Positions 16,299 through 25,639 of a stretch of DNA of 64,000 nt are shown piece by piece. Position 1 is the stretch's first letter. Every line of letters starts with the position of its first letter. The stretch spans positions 1,054,001 through 1,118,000 of the forward strand of contig NZ_CP012850.1 of assembly GCF_000802205.1 (NCBI RefSeq). Reading direction: 5' to 3'. The notes under the pieces are model-generated. The model saw only the letters and a list, made by a program, of their open reading frames with translations. It ran no database searches and was not told the origin of the DNA. The position numbers and the translations under genes are program-made. This stretch comes from Candidatus Nitrosocosmicus oleophilus (GTDB lineage: Archaea; Thermoproteota; Nitrososphaeria; Nitrososphaerales; Nitrososphaeraceae).

Positions 16299-17402
16299 GT
16301 GGGTGAAGGTTTCATTAGAGTTGCTGATACCAAAGACGTACCACCATCACAAATGAAAGAAGTTCAAGTTGAGGGTGAAAGTATTTGTATTGTTAACGTT
16401 GACGGAAAATACTATGCTATTAATAATATTTGTACCCATGAAGGCGGTCCTTTAACAGATGGTACCCTCGATGGATATGAAGTTGAATGTCCTTGGCATA
16501 ATTCTAGATTTGATGTTAGAACAGGAGATGTAACAAGCCCACCAGCAAATGAACCAGAACCTGTGTATGAAGTAAAAATAGAAGATAATAATATCTTGAT
16601 TAAGTTACAAGGTAAAAGTAAATCCTCGCCTCAATTTGAGCTAGAATTGTTAGAAAAAATTAAAGTGGAGGGAACCGATGTAATGTCATTTAAGTTTAGT
16701 AAACAAGATAATCAAGTAGAAGAGGACAAAACATCGTTACTATCGAGATATACTGCAGGTCAATTTGCCTTTTTTGATATAGGCGGTGTCAATAATGATC
16801 CCAAAGGTCCGATTAGGCATTTTACTATTTCATCTTCTCCAACGGAGAACTTTATAATGTTTACAACAAGGATGAGGGATTCTCCATATAAAAAGAGGCT
16901 TACTACCTTAGAGGAAGGGACCAAAGTCAAGGTAAGGGGCCCAGAGGGACAATTCGTGTTACATGACGATTATTCAAAGCCCGCCGTGTTTCTTTCCGGA
17001 GGAATAGGTGTTACTCCATTTAGAAGTATGATAAAGTATGCTACAGATAAACAACTGCCCCTAAAAATAGTAATGTTTGACTCCAATAGGGATTCAGATA
17101 ACATCCTTTTCAAAAAAGAGTTTGATGAATGGACAAAATTAAACAAAAATCTTCAGCTTATATATACAGTTAGTGAAGCAAAACATGATGATGATCAATC
17201 AAATGTTAATGGTTGGAAAGGAGAACAAGGAAGAATAGACAAGTCAATGATTCTAAAATATCTGGATAATGCTTTATTAGACAATTCAATATTCTACATT
17301 TGTGGCCCTCCAAGCATGTTGAAGGCTATGCAATCATTATTGCAAGAAGAATTAAAAATTTCAAAAGAAAAGATCAAGGTGGAGGAATTTACGGGTTATT
17401 GA
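16299..17402 (+). CDS. Rieske [2Fe-2S] domain fused to a ferredoxin-NAD(P) reductase-type module
   Basis: In this 367-residue protein, residues 1-105 form a Rieske ferredoxin domain with the cluster motif C45-x-H47 and C64-x2-H67 ('CTHEGGPL', 'CPWHNSRFD'). Residues about 125-367 are an FNR-like flavin/NAD module: FAD-binding 'RHFTISSSP', the NAD-site 'FLSGGIGVTPFRSM' and 'FYICGPPSMLKAMQ'. It should pass electrons from NAD(P)H via FAD to the Rieske centre and on to a partner oxygenase or carrier, in the cytoplasm. No oxygenase gene is adjacent. The start is GTG 16299; no earlier start in frame is preferable. Confidence 0.85.
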   Translation: MGEGFIRVADTKDVPPSQMKEVQVEGESICIVNVDGKYYAINNICTHEGGPLTDGTLDGYEVECPWHNSRFDVRTGDVTSPPANEPEPVYEVKIEDNNILIKLQGKSKSSPQFELELLEKIKVEGTDVMSFKFSKQDNQVEEDKTSLLSRYTAGQFAFFDIGGVNNDPKGPIRHFTISSSPTENFIMFTTRMRDSPYKKRLTTLEEGTKVKVRGPEGQFVLHDDYSKPAVFLSGGIGVTPFRSMIKYATDKQLPLKIVMFDSNRDSDNILFKKEFDEWTKLNKNLQLIYTVSEAKHDDDQSNVNGWKGEQGRIDKSMILKYLDNALLDNSIFYICGPPSMLKAMQSLLQEELKISKEKIKVEEFTGY

Positions 17403-17730
17403 CAAAACAACTTTTGGAAAAACATTATTATCTGTTGGAGTTGAGAAATTCAAAGATAATTAACCAGTAACAAAAGTGGTTAACTCGTTTCTAATTTTTT
17501 CTCTCCGTTTGTTGTAATGGAATATCTTCAAAGACGAAAGAGTAAAATAATTTATTTTTGGCTTAGATAAGAAACACCCTCCAACCACAACGATAGAAGA
17601 ACTTATCATCTCTATTACCGTAATTGGTTTCGAATTAAATAAATTTACTTATGTTTGTTCGTGATAGATGTGAGAAATATAAATATGTTAAAAATAATTA
17701 AACTAAACATTCATTGTCTTAGATCTCGAT

Positions 17731-18981
17731 TCATTTGAAGAGTTTTTTATTTTTTATAATTTCGTTTGTTTTCTCTTCTCCCTCCTTTATCGAATTCTTA
17801 ATTGTCTGGGGTGAGAAATCTGCATTTTCTGACATATGAGGATATGGCTCTTCACGTTTTACATGATAAATTTCTTTGATTTCTGCACCATGCTCTTGTT
17901 TATATATTTTATATTTTTGACGTATTCTCTTAAGTTGTTTTTCATCTATCCGTAATTTATCAACATTATTTTCTATAGTTTGGTAAAGCTCTTCAATATA
18001 ATCGAGATATCTCGATATTACCTTTGACATTTGTATATTGTGTTCTGTTTTATCAGAAAACATAATGTCCCTAGCTCTATGATAAACTTCGGGTATATTC
18101 TTTGGCAAACTATCTATATTCTTTGGATAATTTTCTATTATGTATATTCTTTTATCCCTTTTTGGTGAAGCTTCTATAACCTCTCTTAATGGAGTATTAC
18201 TAAGTAAACTACCGTCCCATGCAAAGACTCCGTCTTTTACTTTTATCCAACTAAAGTTATATGTTGGATAAGCAGATGTAGCCAATACGTGTGTAGCAGT
18301 TATTTGCTCTTTATAACTATCAAATGTTAAAGGGCGTGCGTTTAAAACATTTACCGCTGTCAAAATTAAGCGTACATTAGAATTTCCTTCTGGTTTTAAT
18401 TTATCATAATTGATGTATCTTTCCAAGGTTTTTGCTAAAGGTGAATGATCATATAGAAAGGTCCATTTTTGTGGTGTAAAATATTCTGGATCCTTTAAAG
18501 CGTATTCTGGTATCCACCTAGGGACAAACATTTTATTATTTCCAAAAATGGCAGAACTGTAAAAGGACTTTATTTGTTTTACTTTCATCTCCATTTCAAT
18601 TCTATTCGAAGAATAGGTTTCTTTTATTCCTGCTACTGCTGCAGATAAAGGTGAATAATAGGGATAATAGTCAAACTTGGAAAGTACTTGCAATGTTTTC
18701 ATATACCAATTCCACACAGAAAATGGAGAAAGTTTATCTATATCTACAAAGCCTTCGGATAGTTCCAGCCAAAAATTCTCTAAGAGCTGATCTATATTAT
18801 CCTCCCTTTTACTACCTGCTATTATTGCTGCATTTATACCACCAATGGAAGTACCCGCAATTACATCTAGATGGATATTATTTTTTACAAGAGCTTTATA
18901 GACACCACATCCAAAAGCACCCAGAGAGCCACCACCTTGAAGTATCAATACATTTTCGATGGTATTGTTAGACATAGTCAA
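17731..18981 (-). CDS. Patatin-like phospholipase
   Basis: The 416-residue protein has the oxyanion glycine loop 'LQGGGSLGAFGCG' (14-26), the nucleophile elbow GTSIG (43-47, Ser45) and the catalytic Asp256 in 'WDGSLLSN'. Ser and Asp thus complete a patatin dyad. The C-terminal 130 residues are helical and charged, as in the patatin branch that carries a DUF3734-like extension. It should cleave acyl esters of lipids, or polyhydroxyalkanoate-type storage material. It follows the ADH-ALDH pair on the same strand with a 59-bp gap, so the three may form one transcription unit linking acyl or alcohol release to oxidation. Confidence 0.85.
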   Translation of the reverse strand: MTMSNNTIENVLILQGGGSLGAFGCGVYKALVKNNIHLDVIAGTSIGGINAAIIAGSKREDNIDQLLENFWLELSEGFVDIDKLSPFSVWNWYMKTLQVLSKFDYYPYYSPLSAAVAGIKETYSSNRIEMEMKVKQIKSFYSSAIFGNNKMFVPRWIPEYALKDPEYFTPQKWTFLYDHSPLAKTLERYINYDKLKPEGNSNVRLILTAVNVLNARPLTFDSYKEQITATHVLATSAYPTYNFSWIKVKDGVFAWDGSLLSNTPLREVIEASPKRDKRIYIIENYPKNIDSLPKNIPEVYHRARDIMFSDKTEHNIQMSKVISRYLDYIEELYQTIENNVDKLRIDEKQLKRIRQKYKIYKQEHGAEIKEIYHVKREEPYPHMSENADFSPQTIKNSIKEGEEKTNEIIKNKKLFK

Positions 18982-19040
18982 ATTCTCTCCTTAGTCCTGT
19001 AATTACTTGCTATTACTTTTTTACTTGTCATCTCTAGTCC

Positions 19041-20447
19041 TCACTCTACGTGATGGTTGTGAATCAATTGATCATAGAATCTGACTGATTTTATATTTAC
19101 AAATTCAAGCATACCGTACCTTGACAACTCCCTGCCAAAACCACTTTTTTTTAATCCACCAAATGGAACTCTAGGATCTGAAGCTACGACATTATTAACA
19201 GATACCATACCTGACTCGATAATGGTTGAAAGTCTTTCTGCTTTGTCTAAATCTTGAGTCCATATACTTGCTCCTAAACCATATTCTGAATCATTGGCAA
19301 TTCTTATGGCTTCTGCATCATCACTGGCTACAATAATTGGAGCAACCGGACCAAACACCTCTTCCTGAGCTATAGACATTTTTGGTTTAATGTTTTTGAG
19401 AACTGTTGGTCTATAAAAATAGCCTTTTTCCCCTACTTGTTCTCCTCCTGTGAGAACTTCTGCACCCTCTTTAATCGAGGTTTTAATCTGAGAATCTATT
19501 TTCTTTAGGCCCCTAGCATTTACAAGAGGTCCTATATCAGTATTATACGATAAGGGATCGCCCACATTAAGAGCTTCAGTTTTTTGAACGAATTTTTCAA
19601 TGAACTCGTTGGCTATACCTTTTACTACAATAAAACGCTTTGATGCTATGCAGCTTTGACCACAATTTATAAAGCGTCCCTTTATCGCACCTGAGGATGC
19701 TTTATCAATATCGGCGTCATCACACACTATGAAAGGGTCACTTCCTCCCAATTCTAACACCGTTTTCTTTACTTGAGACGTAGCCCTTTGCGCAACTGTT
19801 GCACCTATGGGAACACTTCCTGTAAAGGTCACAGCATTAATATCTGAATCAATTAATGACTCTGCAATTCTTGAGTCACCTATTAGTGTTTGAAATACTC
19901 CTTCCGGCATTCCTATATTATCGAAAGTATTTTCTATTTTAATTCCACATTGCATAGTTGCACTAGATGGTTTTAATACAATTGTATTACCAACCATTAG
20001 TGAAGGTGCCGCAAATCTTAATGCTTGCCAGTAAGGAAAGTTCCACGGCATTATACTGCCTATTACTCCAATAGGTTGAAATTTTATCAAGGTTTTTCTT
20101 GCATCCGTATTTAGAATTTCATCCGTAGAAAGGATTTGTCCATTATCTGCATAATATTCCATCGCCCAAGCACATTTTTCAACTTCGGATCTAGCTTCTT
20201 TTATTGCCTTACCCATTTCGTTTGTGGCGGTTCTAGCGAGGTTTTCTTTATCTTTTCGTAATTCATTAGCAAACGCATGGAGAAAATCTGTTCTTTTGTT
20301 TGCATCTTTTTTCCATTCTTGAAATGCAATTTTGGATTTCTTTACTCTGTCATTTATCTGATCTTTGGTCATATTTTGGTATTGGTTGATAACCTGTTCT
20401 GTTGCAGGATTTATTGTTTCAAATTCCATCGCTAAAGAATCTTTCAT
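19041..20447 (-). CDS. NAD(P)-dependent aldehyde dehydrogenase (succinate-semialdehyde type)
   Basis: This is a 468-residue member of the ALDH superfamily. 'MPWNFPYWQALRFAAPSL' (133-150) and 'VLKPSS' form the cofactor-binding part. Glu232 in 'LELGGSDPF' and Cys266 in 'NCGQSCIASKRF' are the general base and the nucleophile. The length and these motifs fit the succinate-semialdehyde branch, but substrate cannot be read from sequence. The start ATG overlaps the stop of the upstream alcohol dehydrogenase (ATGA), indicating coupled translation and probably channelling of an aldehyde product. A second possible start is Met7. Confidence 0.9.
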   Translation of the reverse strand: MKDSLAMEFETINPATEQVINQYQNMTKDQINDRVKKSKIAFQEWKKDANKRTDFLHAFANELRKDKENLARTATNEMGKAIKEARSEVEKCAWAMEYYADNGQILSTDEILNTDARKTLIKFQPIGVIGSIMPWNFPYWQALRFAAPSLMVGNTIVLKPSSATMQCGIKIENTFDNIGMPEGVFQTLIGDSRIAESLIDSDINAVTFTGSVPIGATVAQRATSQVKKTVLELGGSDPFIVCDDADIDKASSGAIKGRFINCGQSCIASKRFIVVKGIANEFIEKFVQKTEALNVGDPLSYNTDIGPLVNARGLKKIDSQIKTSIKEGAEVLTGGEQVGEKGYFYRPTVLKNIKPKMSIAQEEVFGPVAPIIVASDDAEAIRIANDSEYGLGASIWTQDLDKAERLSTIIESGMVSVNNVVASDPRVPFGGLKKSGFGRELSRYGMLEFVNIKSVRFYDQLIHNHHVE

Positions 20448-21499
20448 GGATTTATTACCCCTCTACCTACAATTTTGCCCTCTTTCAGCATCGTCAATGC
20501 TTGTGTTGTCTGATCAAGTTTAAACCGATTTGAAATTAGCGGTTTTATTACTCCTCTTTTAGCTAATGAAACTAATTCTACTAAATCGTTTATCGTTCCA
20601 GTATATGATCCGATTATACGATATGCTCTTGTAGGCATACTTACTAGACCCAATTTTAATTCGCCTCCAAATAGTCCTACCAAAACTACTCTTGCCCTTC
20701 TTCGTAGAAATTGCATATCAATTTCTACGGTTTTTGATGCATTGACAAAATCAATTACCGCATCAGCGCCAACATTGTTGGTTAATTCCATTATTGCCTT
20801 TACAGGATCTTCTTTTTTTGAATTGATTGTATCATTGGCGCCACTATCTTTGGCCGTTTTTAATTTGTCATCGTCGATATCCAGCGCAATTATCCTAGCG
20901 CCAGTAACTGCGCTCGCTAATTGTATGGCCATCAAGCCTAATCCCCCTGTACCAACAATCACAACGTTGTCATTTGGTTTTAGATTAGCATTCTTTACCG
21001 CTCCATACGCAGTAAGGGCAGAACATGACAAAGTTGCAGCTGCATCCATATCCAAATCATCGTCTATTTTTACTAGATATTTGTAACTTGGTACTAAAAC
21101 ATACTCTGAATAGCCTCCATCTAAATAGACGCCTAATGATCTTGGTTTGTCACAAAGGTTTTCCTCGCCACTTCTACAAGCAGGACATAAACCTTCACCT
21201 ATCCAAGGGTATACGATAACTTTTTCATTTTTGCTAAATCCTTCAGCTTGATCTCCTAGACTTTCTATAGTGCCTGCTATTTCGTGACCTGGAGTCAGGG
21301 GATATTCTACTCCTCTATCAGTTGTTTTTAAGATTTGTCCATCAAGGCCTTCATATCCTCCATCCCACAAATGAATATCACTATGACAAACTCCAGAAGA
21401 ATTAACTTTAACAAGAACCTGAGGCCCCATGGGTTTAGGAATTTCGAGTTGTTGTACCTCCAAAGGTCCATGAGGTTTAGTAATTCTTGCAGATTTCAT
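20444..21499 (-). CDS. Zinc-dependent alcohol dehydrogenase (archaeal type)
   Basis: The 351-residue medium-chain dehydrogenase has catalytic zinc ligands Cys38 ('GVCHSDIH') and His72-Glu73 ('GHEIAGT'). The structural zinc lobe reads GEGLCPACRSGEENLC, with Glu102, Cys105, Cys108 and Cys116. Glu replaces the usual first Cys, exactly as in the Sulfolobus solfataricus enzyme. The NAD-binding motif is 'GTGGLGLMAIQLA'. It oxidises an alcohol to an aldehyde that the overlapping ALDH gene product could take further to an acid. It is the first gene of the likely ADH-ALDH-patatin unit. Confidence 0.9.
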   Translation of the reverse strand: MKSARITKPHGPLEVQQLEIPKPMGPQVLVKVNSSGVCHSDIHLWDGGYEGLDGQILKTTDRGVEYPLTPGHEIAGTIESLGDQAEGFSKNEKVIVYPWIGEGLCPACRSGEENLCDKPRSLGVYLDGGYSEYVLVPSYKYLVKIDDDLDMDAAATLSCSALTAYGAVKNANLKPNDNVVIVGTGGLGLMAIQLASAVTGARIIALDIDDDKLKTAKDSGANDTINSKKEDPVKAIMELTNNVGADAVIDFVNASKTVEIDMQFLRRRARVVLVGLFGGELKLGLVSMPTRAYRIIGSYTGTINDLVELVSLAKRGVIKPLISNRFKLDQTTQALTMLKEGKIVGRGVINP

Positions 21500-21679
21500 A
21501 TATGTGTTAGGAAGTTACTGCTTATAAAGAATGATCAATAAAATAGCGGAAATTAAAAGATGTATCAATATCTATTTTTTATGAATATTAATTGATACTC
21601 TTGGTAATAGTTACTCAATTCATTCATTCCTGCAGAATCTGTTAAAAATAATATACTCTAGTTTATTATTATTCCATAA

Positions 21680-22156
21680 ATGGATTCATTCTTGGCATAT
21701 GTACCCCTAATTTCTCTTCTAATAGTCGCTGGGCTTTTTGTTGTGGCAATAGTAAATTTTTCACTTTTAAGAAAAAATACGCAAAAACAAAGTGAACAGT
21801 GGATAAAAAATTTGAAAATGCAAAGTGAACAGCAAATTTATTCTAGAATAATGGATGTAAGGCTTAAACTGGAAAACACCGAAACTTTTACCAGGATGGC
21901 AAAGGAAAGTCCTGTTTTTGAAGAACGATTTTCCTCAGTTGATAGTCCGGACGAATATTATATTATCGTGGCATTCCTAGACTTATTTGAATACTTATTT
22001 GCGCTTGATAAAAAAAATATGATTGATCCTGAAGTATGGTATCGCTGGAGAGGTCTTGCGAAAACAATAATGACTATACCGAAATTTAATAAAGTATGGG
22101 ATAAAACAAATCATATTCATTCTGTTGAATTCAGAGATTTTATGAATTCTCTATGA
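21680..22156 (+). CDS. N-terminally anchored hypothetical protein (158 aa)
   Basis: One membrane helix (residues 5-29, LAYVPLISLLIVAGLFVVAI) is followed by a coiled-coil-like segment ('KNTQKQSEQWIKNLKMQSEQ') and a helical domain with 'LFEYLFALDKKNMIDPEVW' and 'WRGLAKTIM'. The pattern resembles the DUF4760-type single-anchor proteins seen in bacteria and archaea, but this is uncertain. The soluble part probably faces the cytoplasm. Confidence 0.6.
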   Translation: MDSFLAYVPLISLLIVAGLFVVAIVNFSLLRKNTQKQSEQWIKNLKMQSEQQIYSRIMDVRLKLENTETFTRMAKESPVFEERFSSVDSPDEYYIIVAFLDLFEYLFALDKKNMIDPEVWYRWRGLAKTIMTIPKFNKVWDKTNHIHSVEFRDFMNSL

Positions 22157-22495
22157 GTAATTTGATTTAGGATAATCTATTGGCTAGGATGGCAATGATA
22201 TTTCCCGAAAGTTGTTGATAAAAGTACATGAGGTAGACCAAAACACAATAGTTTCCATAATATATACGACATTAATTTCCAAATAGTCTTTTGATTATGA
22301 TTCTATAAACAGGATTTAAAACATCATGAAGTTAATTAATTTCTTTGGTGAATTACTATTTTTAGTATAATTCATATTTCATTAATCTGTATTTTTAACC
22401 CTTGTTGTAAAAGTCTAGATAATTTGTGTCACTTTTTATTATTTATTTTGTGCCTCCACTAATCAATCACGGTGTATGGATTTTCTTTCCATGAC
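22157..22495. other. Spacer without recognisable gene
   Basis: The sequence is AT-rich, lies between two convergent genes and shows no tag element, long frame or strong hairpin. Confidence 0.4.
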
Positions 22496-22900
22496 CTATT
22501 TTTGTTTAACGTTTTCATCATAGATATCTTTAAAATCTCTGAGTTTAACAACATTTTGTCTTCCTTCTACTTCCTGTTTCCATGCTATGAATCCTCCTTC
22601 GATACTAAAGGCGTTAAATCCTTGTTTGTTAAGCTCATCTGCGGCTATGTCTGCTCTTTTACCCACTGTAGAGTAAAGATATACTGGAACTTGTCTAAGT
22701 CTATCTAAATCACCATTTTTTGAGTCCCTTATTAGCTTTGTAAACGGGATGTTGACAGCTCCAAATATATTGCTATTACCGCCATCGGCCTCTTGTTCTT
22801 CCAACTCCTCTCCATCTCTTACATCAATTATGATATATTTGCCTGGTTCGCCCCTTTTTTTCTCCAAGTCTTTAGGTGCTATTCTATTTGTCATTAACAC
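22496..22900 (-). CDS. Rhodanese-fold protein lacking the catalytic cysteine
   Basis: The 134-residue single rhodanese domain shows 'IIIDVRDGEELEEQE' (CH2A-like motif), 'GAVNIPFTKL', the loop 'VYLYSTVGKRADIAADEL' and 'GFNAFSIEGGFIAWKQE'. The active loop normally reads CxxGxR. Here Ser stands in the Cys position (YSTVGKR), so sulfur transfer is not expected. Such inactive forms usually act as protein-binding modules. The start is GTG 22900 or the ATG two codons later. Confidence 0.85.
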   Translation of the reverse strand: MLMTNRIAPKDLEKKRGEPGKYIIIDVRDGEELEEQEADGGNSNIFGAVNIPFTKLIRDSKNGDLDRLRQVPVYLYSTVGKRADIAADELNKQGFNAFSIEGGFIAWKQEVEGRQNVVKLRDFKDIYDENVKQK

Positions 22901-22970
22901 ACAATAACATGCTATAACTATATTTAATTTCCTTAGGCCTAGACTACTCTAGTACAAACACTCAAATTGC

Positions 22971-23372
22971 AAGGGAAAAATCGAAATTCACAATACAATT
23001 GCCTTAAATGTATCTTTTAAAGGAAAGAACGATGTGCTTAACCTTATTTATACTCCTGACGTGGCATTTGTAGTCAGAGACATAAGTAAGGATAAAAAAT
23101 TAGCAATTGATTATACGTCAAAATGGAACAATGTTGCTATTGTTTGTGATGGGATCCGAGTAGTCGGATTAGGAGATGTTGGTCCTGAAAGGCAATTCCA
23201 GTCATGGAAGGAAAATCAGTATTGTTCAAAGTTTTAGGTGGGTGTAAATGCTTATACCTTGTGTATTGACACCAAAGATAAGGAAGAGAAAATTAAGTTA
23301 GTTAAATCTATTCAACCAATTTTTAATGCGATAAATATATCTAATCATAAAATAAGAATAGGAACCAAATGA
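22971..23372 (+). pseudogene. N-terminal remnant of a malic enzyme gene
   Basis: 'VLNLIYTPDVAFVVRDISKD', 'YTSKWNNVAIVCDGIRVVG' and 'LGDVGPE' match the start of NAD(P)-malic enzymes. After GPE the frame shifts; the next frame gives 'AIPVMEGKSVLFKVLGG', and the first frame then resumes with 'GVNAYTLCIDTKDKEEKIK' and 'LVKSIQPIF'. The gene stops at 23370. The catalytic Lys/Asp region and the Rossmann domain are gone. At least two frameshifts and the truncation mark it as dead. Confidence 0.85.
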
Positions 23373-23489
23373 GATAAGTACAAAGATATGCTCATTTACC
23401 CTCGATGATTTGAGGTTTTTTATTATTTATTGTCATATTTAATTTTAAATTTAAATCTAACATATTATATTCTATTATAGGTCTAAAAT

Positions 23490-24503
23490 ATGCAGAAAAT
23501 TATCATTTACTGCCCTATCATTCTTTTTCTTTCAATTTCTTATATAAACATTGTAGAATTTGCAAATGCACAATCACCAGTAAATAATAGTATTGATAAT
23601 AGTATTGACATTAGTGGTATTTACTTGTCTGACAAGCAAATTATATATCATGTTATACAAACAAATAATTCAATTTGGATATTAGGGACTGATGCTCCAA
23701 ATCTTAAGTCCAACACCTTTGTAAGCATTTTTAGTGGGACGTTAGAAAATAACAATAACAAAATAACTGGAAAATGGATAGATTATCCATTATCAAATGA
23801 TACTAAAAGTGGGAATGTTATTTTTAATCTTTTGATTGACGATTCGAATAATAATAATATGACTTTAACTAAGAACCTGTCAACATCAGGATCAAACAAC
23901 GTTTATCCAGCAAATATATTGACCAAATATGACCCCAGTCTTCATGGTCCTTTAACAATTTATGTGTCAATGGAAAATATATTAGTTGATATTCCCCGGT
24001 CGCCTTTGACCGATATTTTGTATGTAGGAATAAGTGGGCAAAAGAATAATGATACTCCTTTAGCTGCAACAAAATACTTGGGACCTAAAGGGTTTGGTTC
24101 AAATATAACTACAGATCTAAGAATTGGTCCTTTTTTAATTGATGATGAAAATGATTCTCTAAAACTATACATACTGGGACTAGATAAGGAAGATGGCACC
24201 ACATCATTTACATTAATCAGTCTTAGAAATGCACTAATTCAATTAATGGAATCGTCCTACAATGTTACGAATCTAGTACCGGCTACAAATATCATTAGTT
24301 CATTATCACCTGCATTAATTCCGACAGGATGTAATGGTTTAGTATTTATAGATAAATTGGAATTATCTTCTGCAGCTTTGAGAAATTTAACCGCCTTTAA
24401 TGAAGAAAACTATCCAGAAAAAACTTATACAGGAACAACAAGTCCACCAGGTTGTGGTCCACCTTCTCAATATGTCATCAAACTATCTATAACATCTCAA
24501 TAA
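23490..24503 (+). CDS. Secreted hypothetical protein (337 aa)
   Basis: A signal peptide (residues about 3-27, KIIIYCPIILFLSISYINIV, with cleavage near 'ANA-QSP') precedes a strand-rich, Asn-rich ectodomain. Features include 'ISGIYLSDKQIIYHVIQ', which resembles a lipocalin- or FxLYD-like opening, a central beta region and a cysteine pair near the end (PTGCNGLVF and PPGCGPPS). There is no C-terminal anchor, so it is probably released or bound to the cell wall layer. No family is recognised. Confidence 0.65.
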   Translation: MQKIIIYCPIILFLSISYINIVEFANAQSPVNNSIDNSIDISGIYLSDKQIIYHVIQTNNSIWILGTDAPNLKSNTFVSIFSGTLENNNNKITGKWIDYPLSNDTKSGNVIFNLLIDDSNNNNMTLTKNLSTSGSNNVYPANILTKYDPSLHGPLTIYVSMENILVDIPRSPLTDILYVGISGQKNNDTPLAATKYLGPKGFGSNITTDLRIGPFLIDDENDSLKLYILGLDKEDGTTSFTLISLRNALIQLMESSYNVTNLVPATNIISSLSPALIPTGCNGLVFIDKLELSSAALRNLTAFNEENYPEKTYTGTTSPPGCGPPSQYVIKLSITSQ

Positions 24504-24905
24504 TATGCATATTTATGAAGCTAGGAATAATATTATGAAAATAATCACATCCTGTATATCTAATTCTTACAACATCTTTAAACAAGTCCTACATATAACA
24601 AATGCAATTAGCTTGAAAGGGAATATAGGCTCAAATCAAATAAAAATATTCAAATTAAACACTGAATATCTAAATTAGAATAGTCGTCAATTTTTTTCGA
24701 GTATGCGAGACTTTATTAGTTAATAAGCAAAATTGTCAATAATTTCTCTCTATAACCGCGTTTTCCGGAGTGATCCTAGATGCTATTGAGATGATAAGGC
24801 TAGTATAAGATGGTTGTTGACCATGATAACAGTAATTTAGAAATAGTTAATGAACACAGCCATTTTGTAATATAGTTTAATATAAAAGGAAATAAAAGTT
24901 AGTTA
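24504..24905. promoter_or_regulatory. Spacer upstream of the CBS gene
   Basis: No gene is seen. Close to the CBS gene 'tttaatataaaagg' (about 24877) may serve as a TATA box, and 'atggttgttgaccat' near 24811 is a small inverted repeat. Both are weak signals. Confidence 0.3.
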
Positions 24906-25406
24906 ATGGGTCTAGAATCAATTGGCATTTCAGAGATAATAAAGAAAGATGTTAAAGTAATTGATCAAGAACAAAATATTTTTGCTGCTTCTAAGGTTAT
25001 GATAGACAATAGTATAGGTTCGGTTGTAATTATTGATAATAACGACAGCAAGAATCCAGTAGGCATTATTACAGAAAGGGATGTGGTTAGAATAGTAAGC
25101 ACATTTTCGTTATCAGATTTGGAAGTACCTATCAGAGAACTCATGAGTAATCCGTTAATTACGCTCTCGCAAAATGCTTCCGTTTTAGATGCAATGAAAT
25201 TGATGTATGAGCGAAAGATAAGAAGAGTGATTGTTCTAGAAGGAAATACTCTCTCAGGGATCGTTACTGAGCATGACCTATTTAAACTTCTCATGAGTAA
25301 TAGGGAATTAATTACCACAGTCATAGCTCCTGATTCTCCAATACCTCAAAAAGAGCTATACGAAGATTTTTCACATTTTTGGTTTAGTAATTCTTTTTAT
25401 AAATAG
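24906..25406 (+). CDS. Two-CBS-domain regulatory protein
   Basis: The 166-residue protein is made of a CBS pair: first repeat about 8-75 ('IISEIIKKDVKVI'-like start, 'SIGSVVIIDNND', 'PVGIITERDVVRIV') and second about 76-145 ('LMSNPLITLSQNASVLDA', 'KIRRVIVLEGNTLSGIVTEH'). Both end in the typical T-E-R/H-D motif that lines an adenosine-nucleotide site. Such stand-alone proteins sense ATP/AMP and modulate a partner. No partner domain is fused, and the neighbours do not reveal the target. Confidence 0.85.
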   Translation: MGLESIGISEIIKKDVKVIDQEQNIFAASKVMIDNSIGSVVIIDNNDSKNPVGIITERDVVRIVSTFSLSDLEVPIRELMSNPLITLSQNASVLDAMKLMYERKIRRVIVLEGNTLSGIVTEHDLFKLLMSNRELITTVIAPDSPIPQKELYEDFSHFWFSNSFYK

Positions 25407-25639
25407 CAATAACCGATGATAGAGACATCCTTAATTTACAAAACTCATTCTTACCCAATTAATTGAAAGATCACTTATTCGGATTAATCATAGTTTTTTT
25501 TAAAAGTCAATATGAATATGTCTTGTCATCTTGTATATCCGTATCTCTTATTGTTTATTATAGAATAGCTAATTCTTTTCAAATTTTACAATTAATGATT
25601 TAATATTTCTAAATCTCTATTTATATAGTATGTTATATT

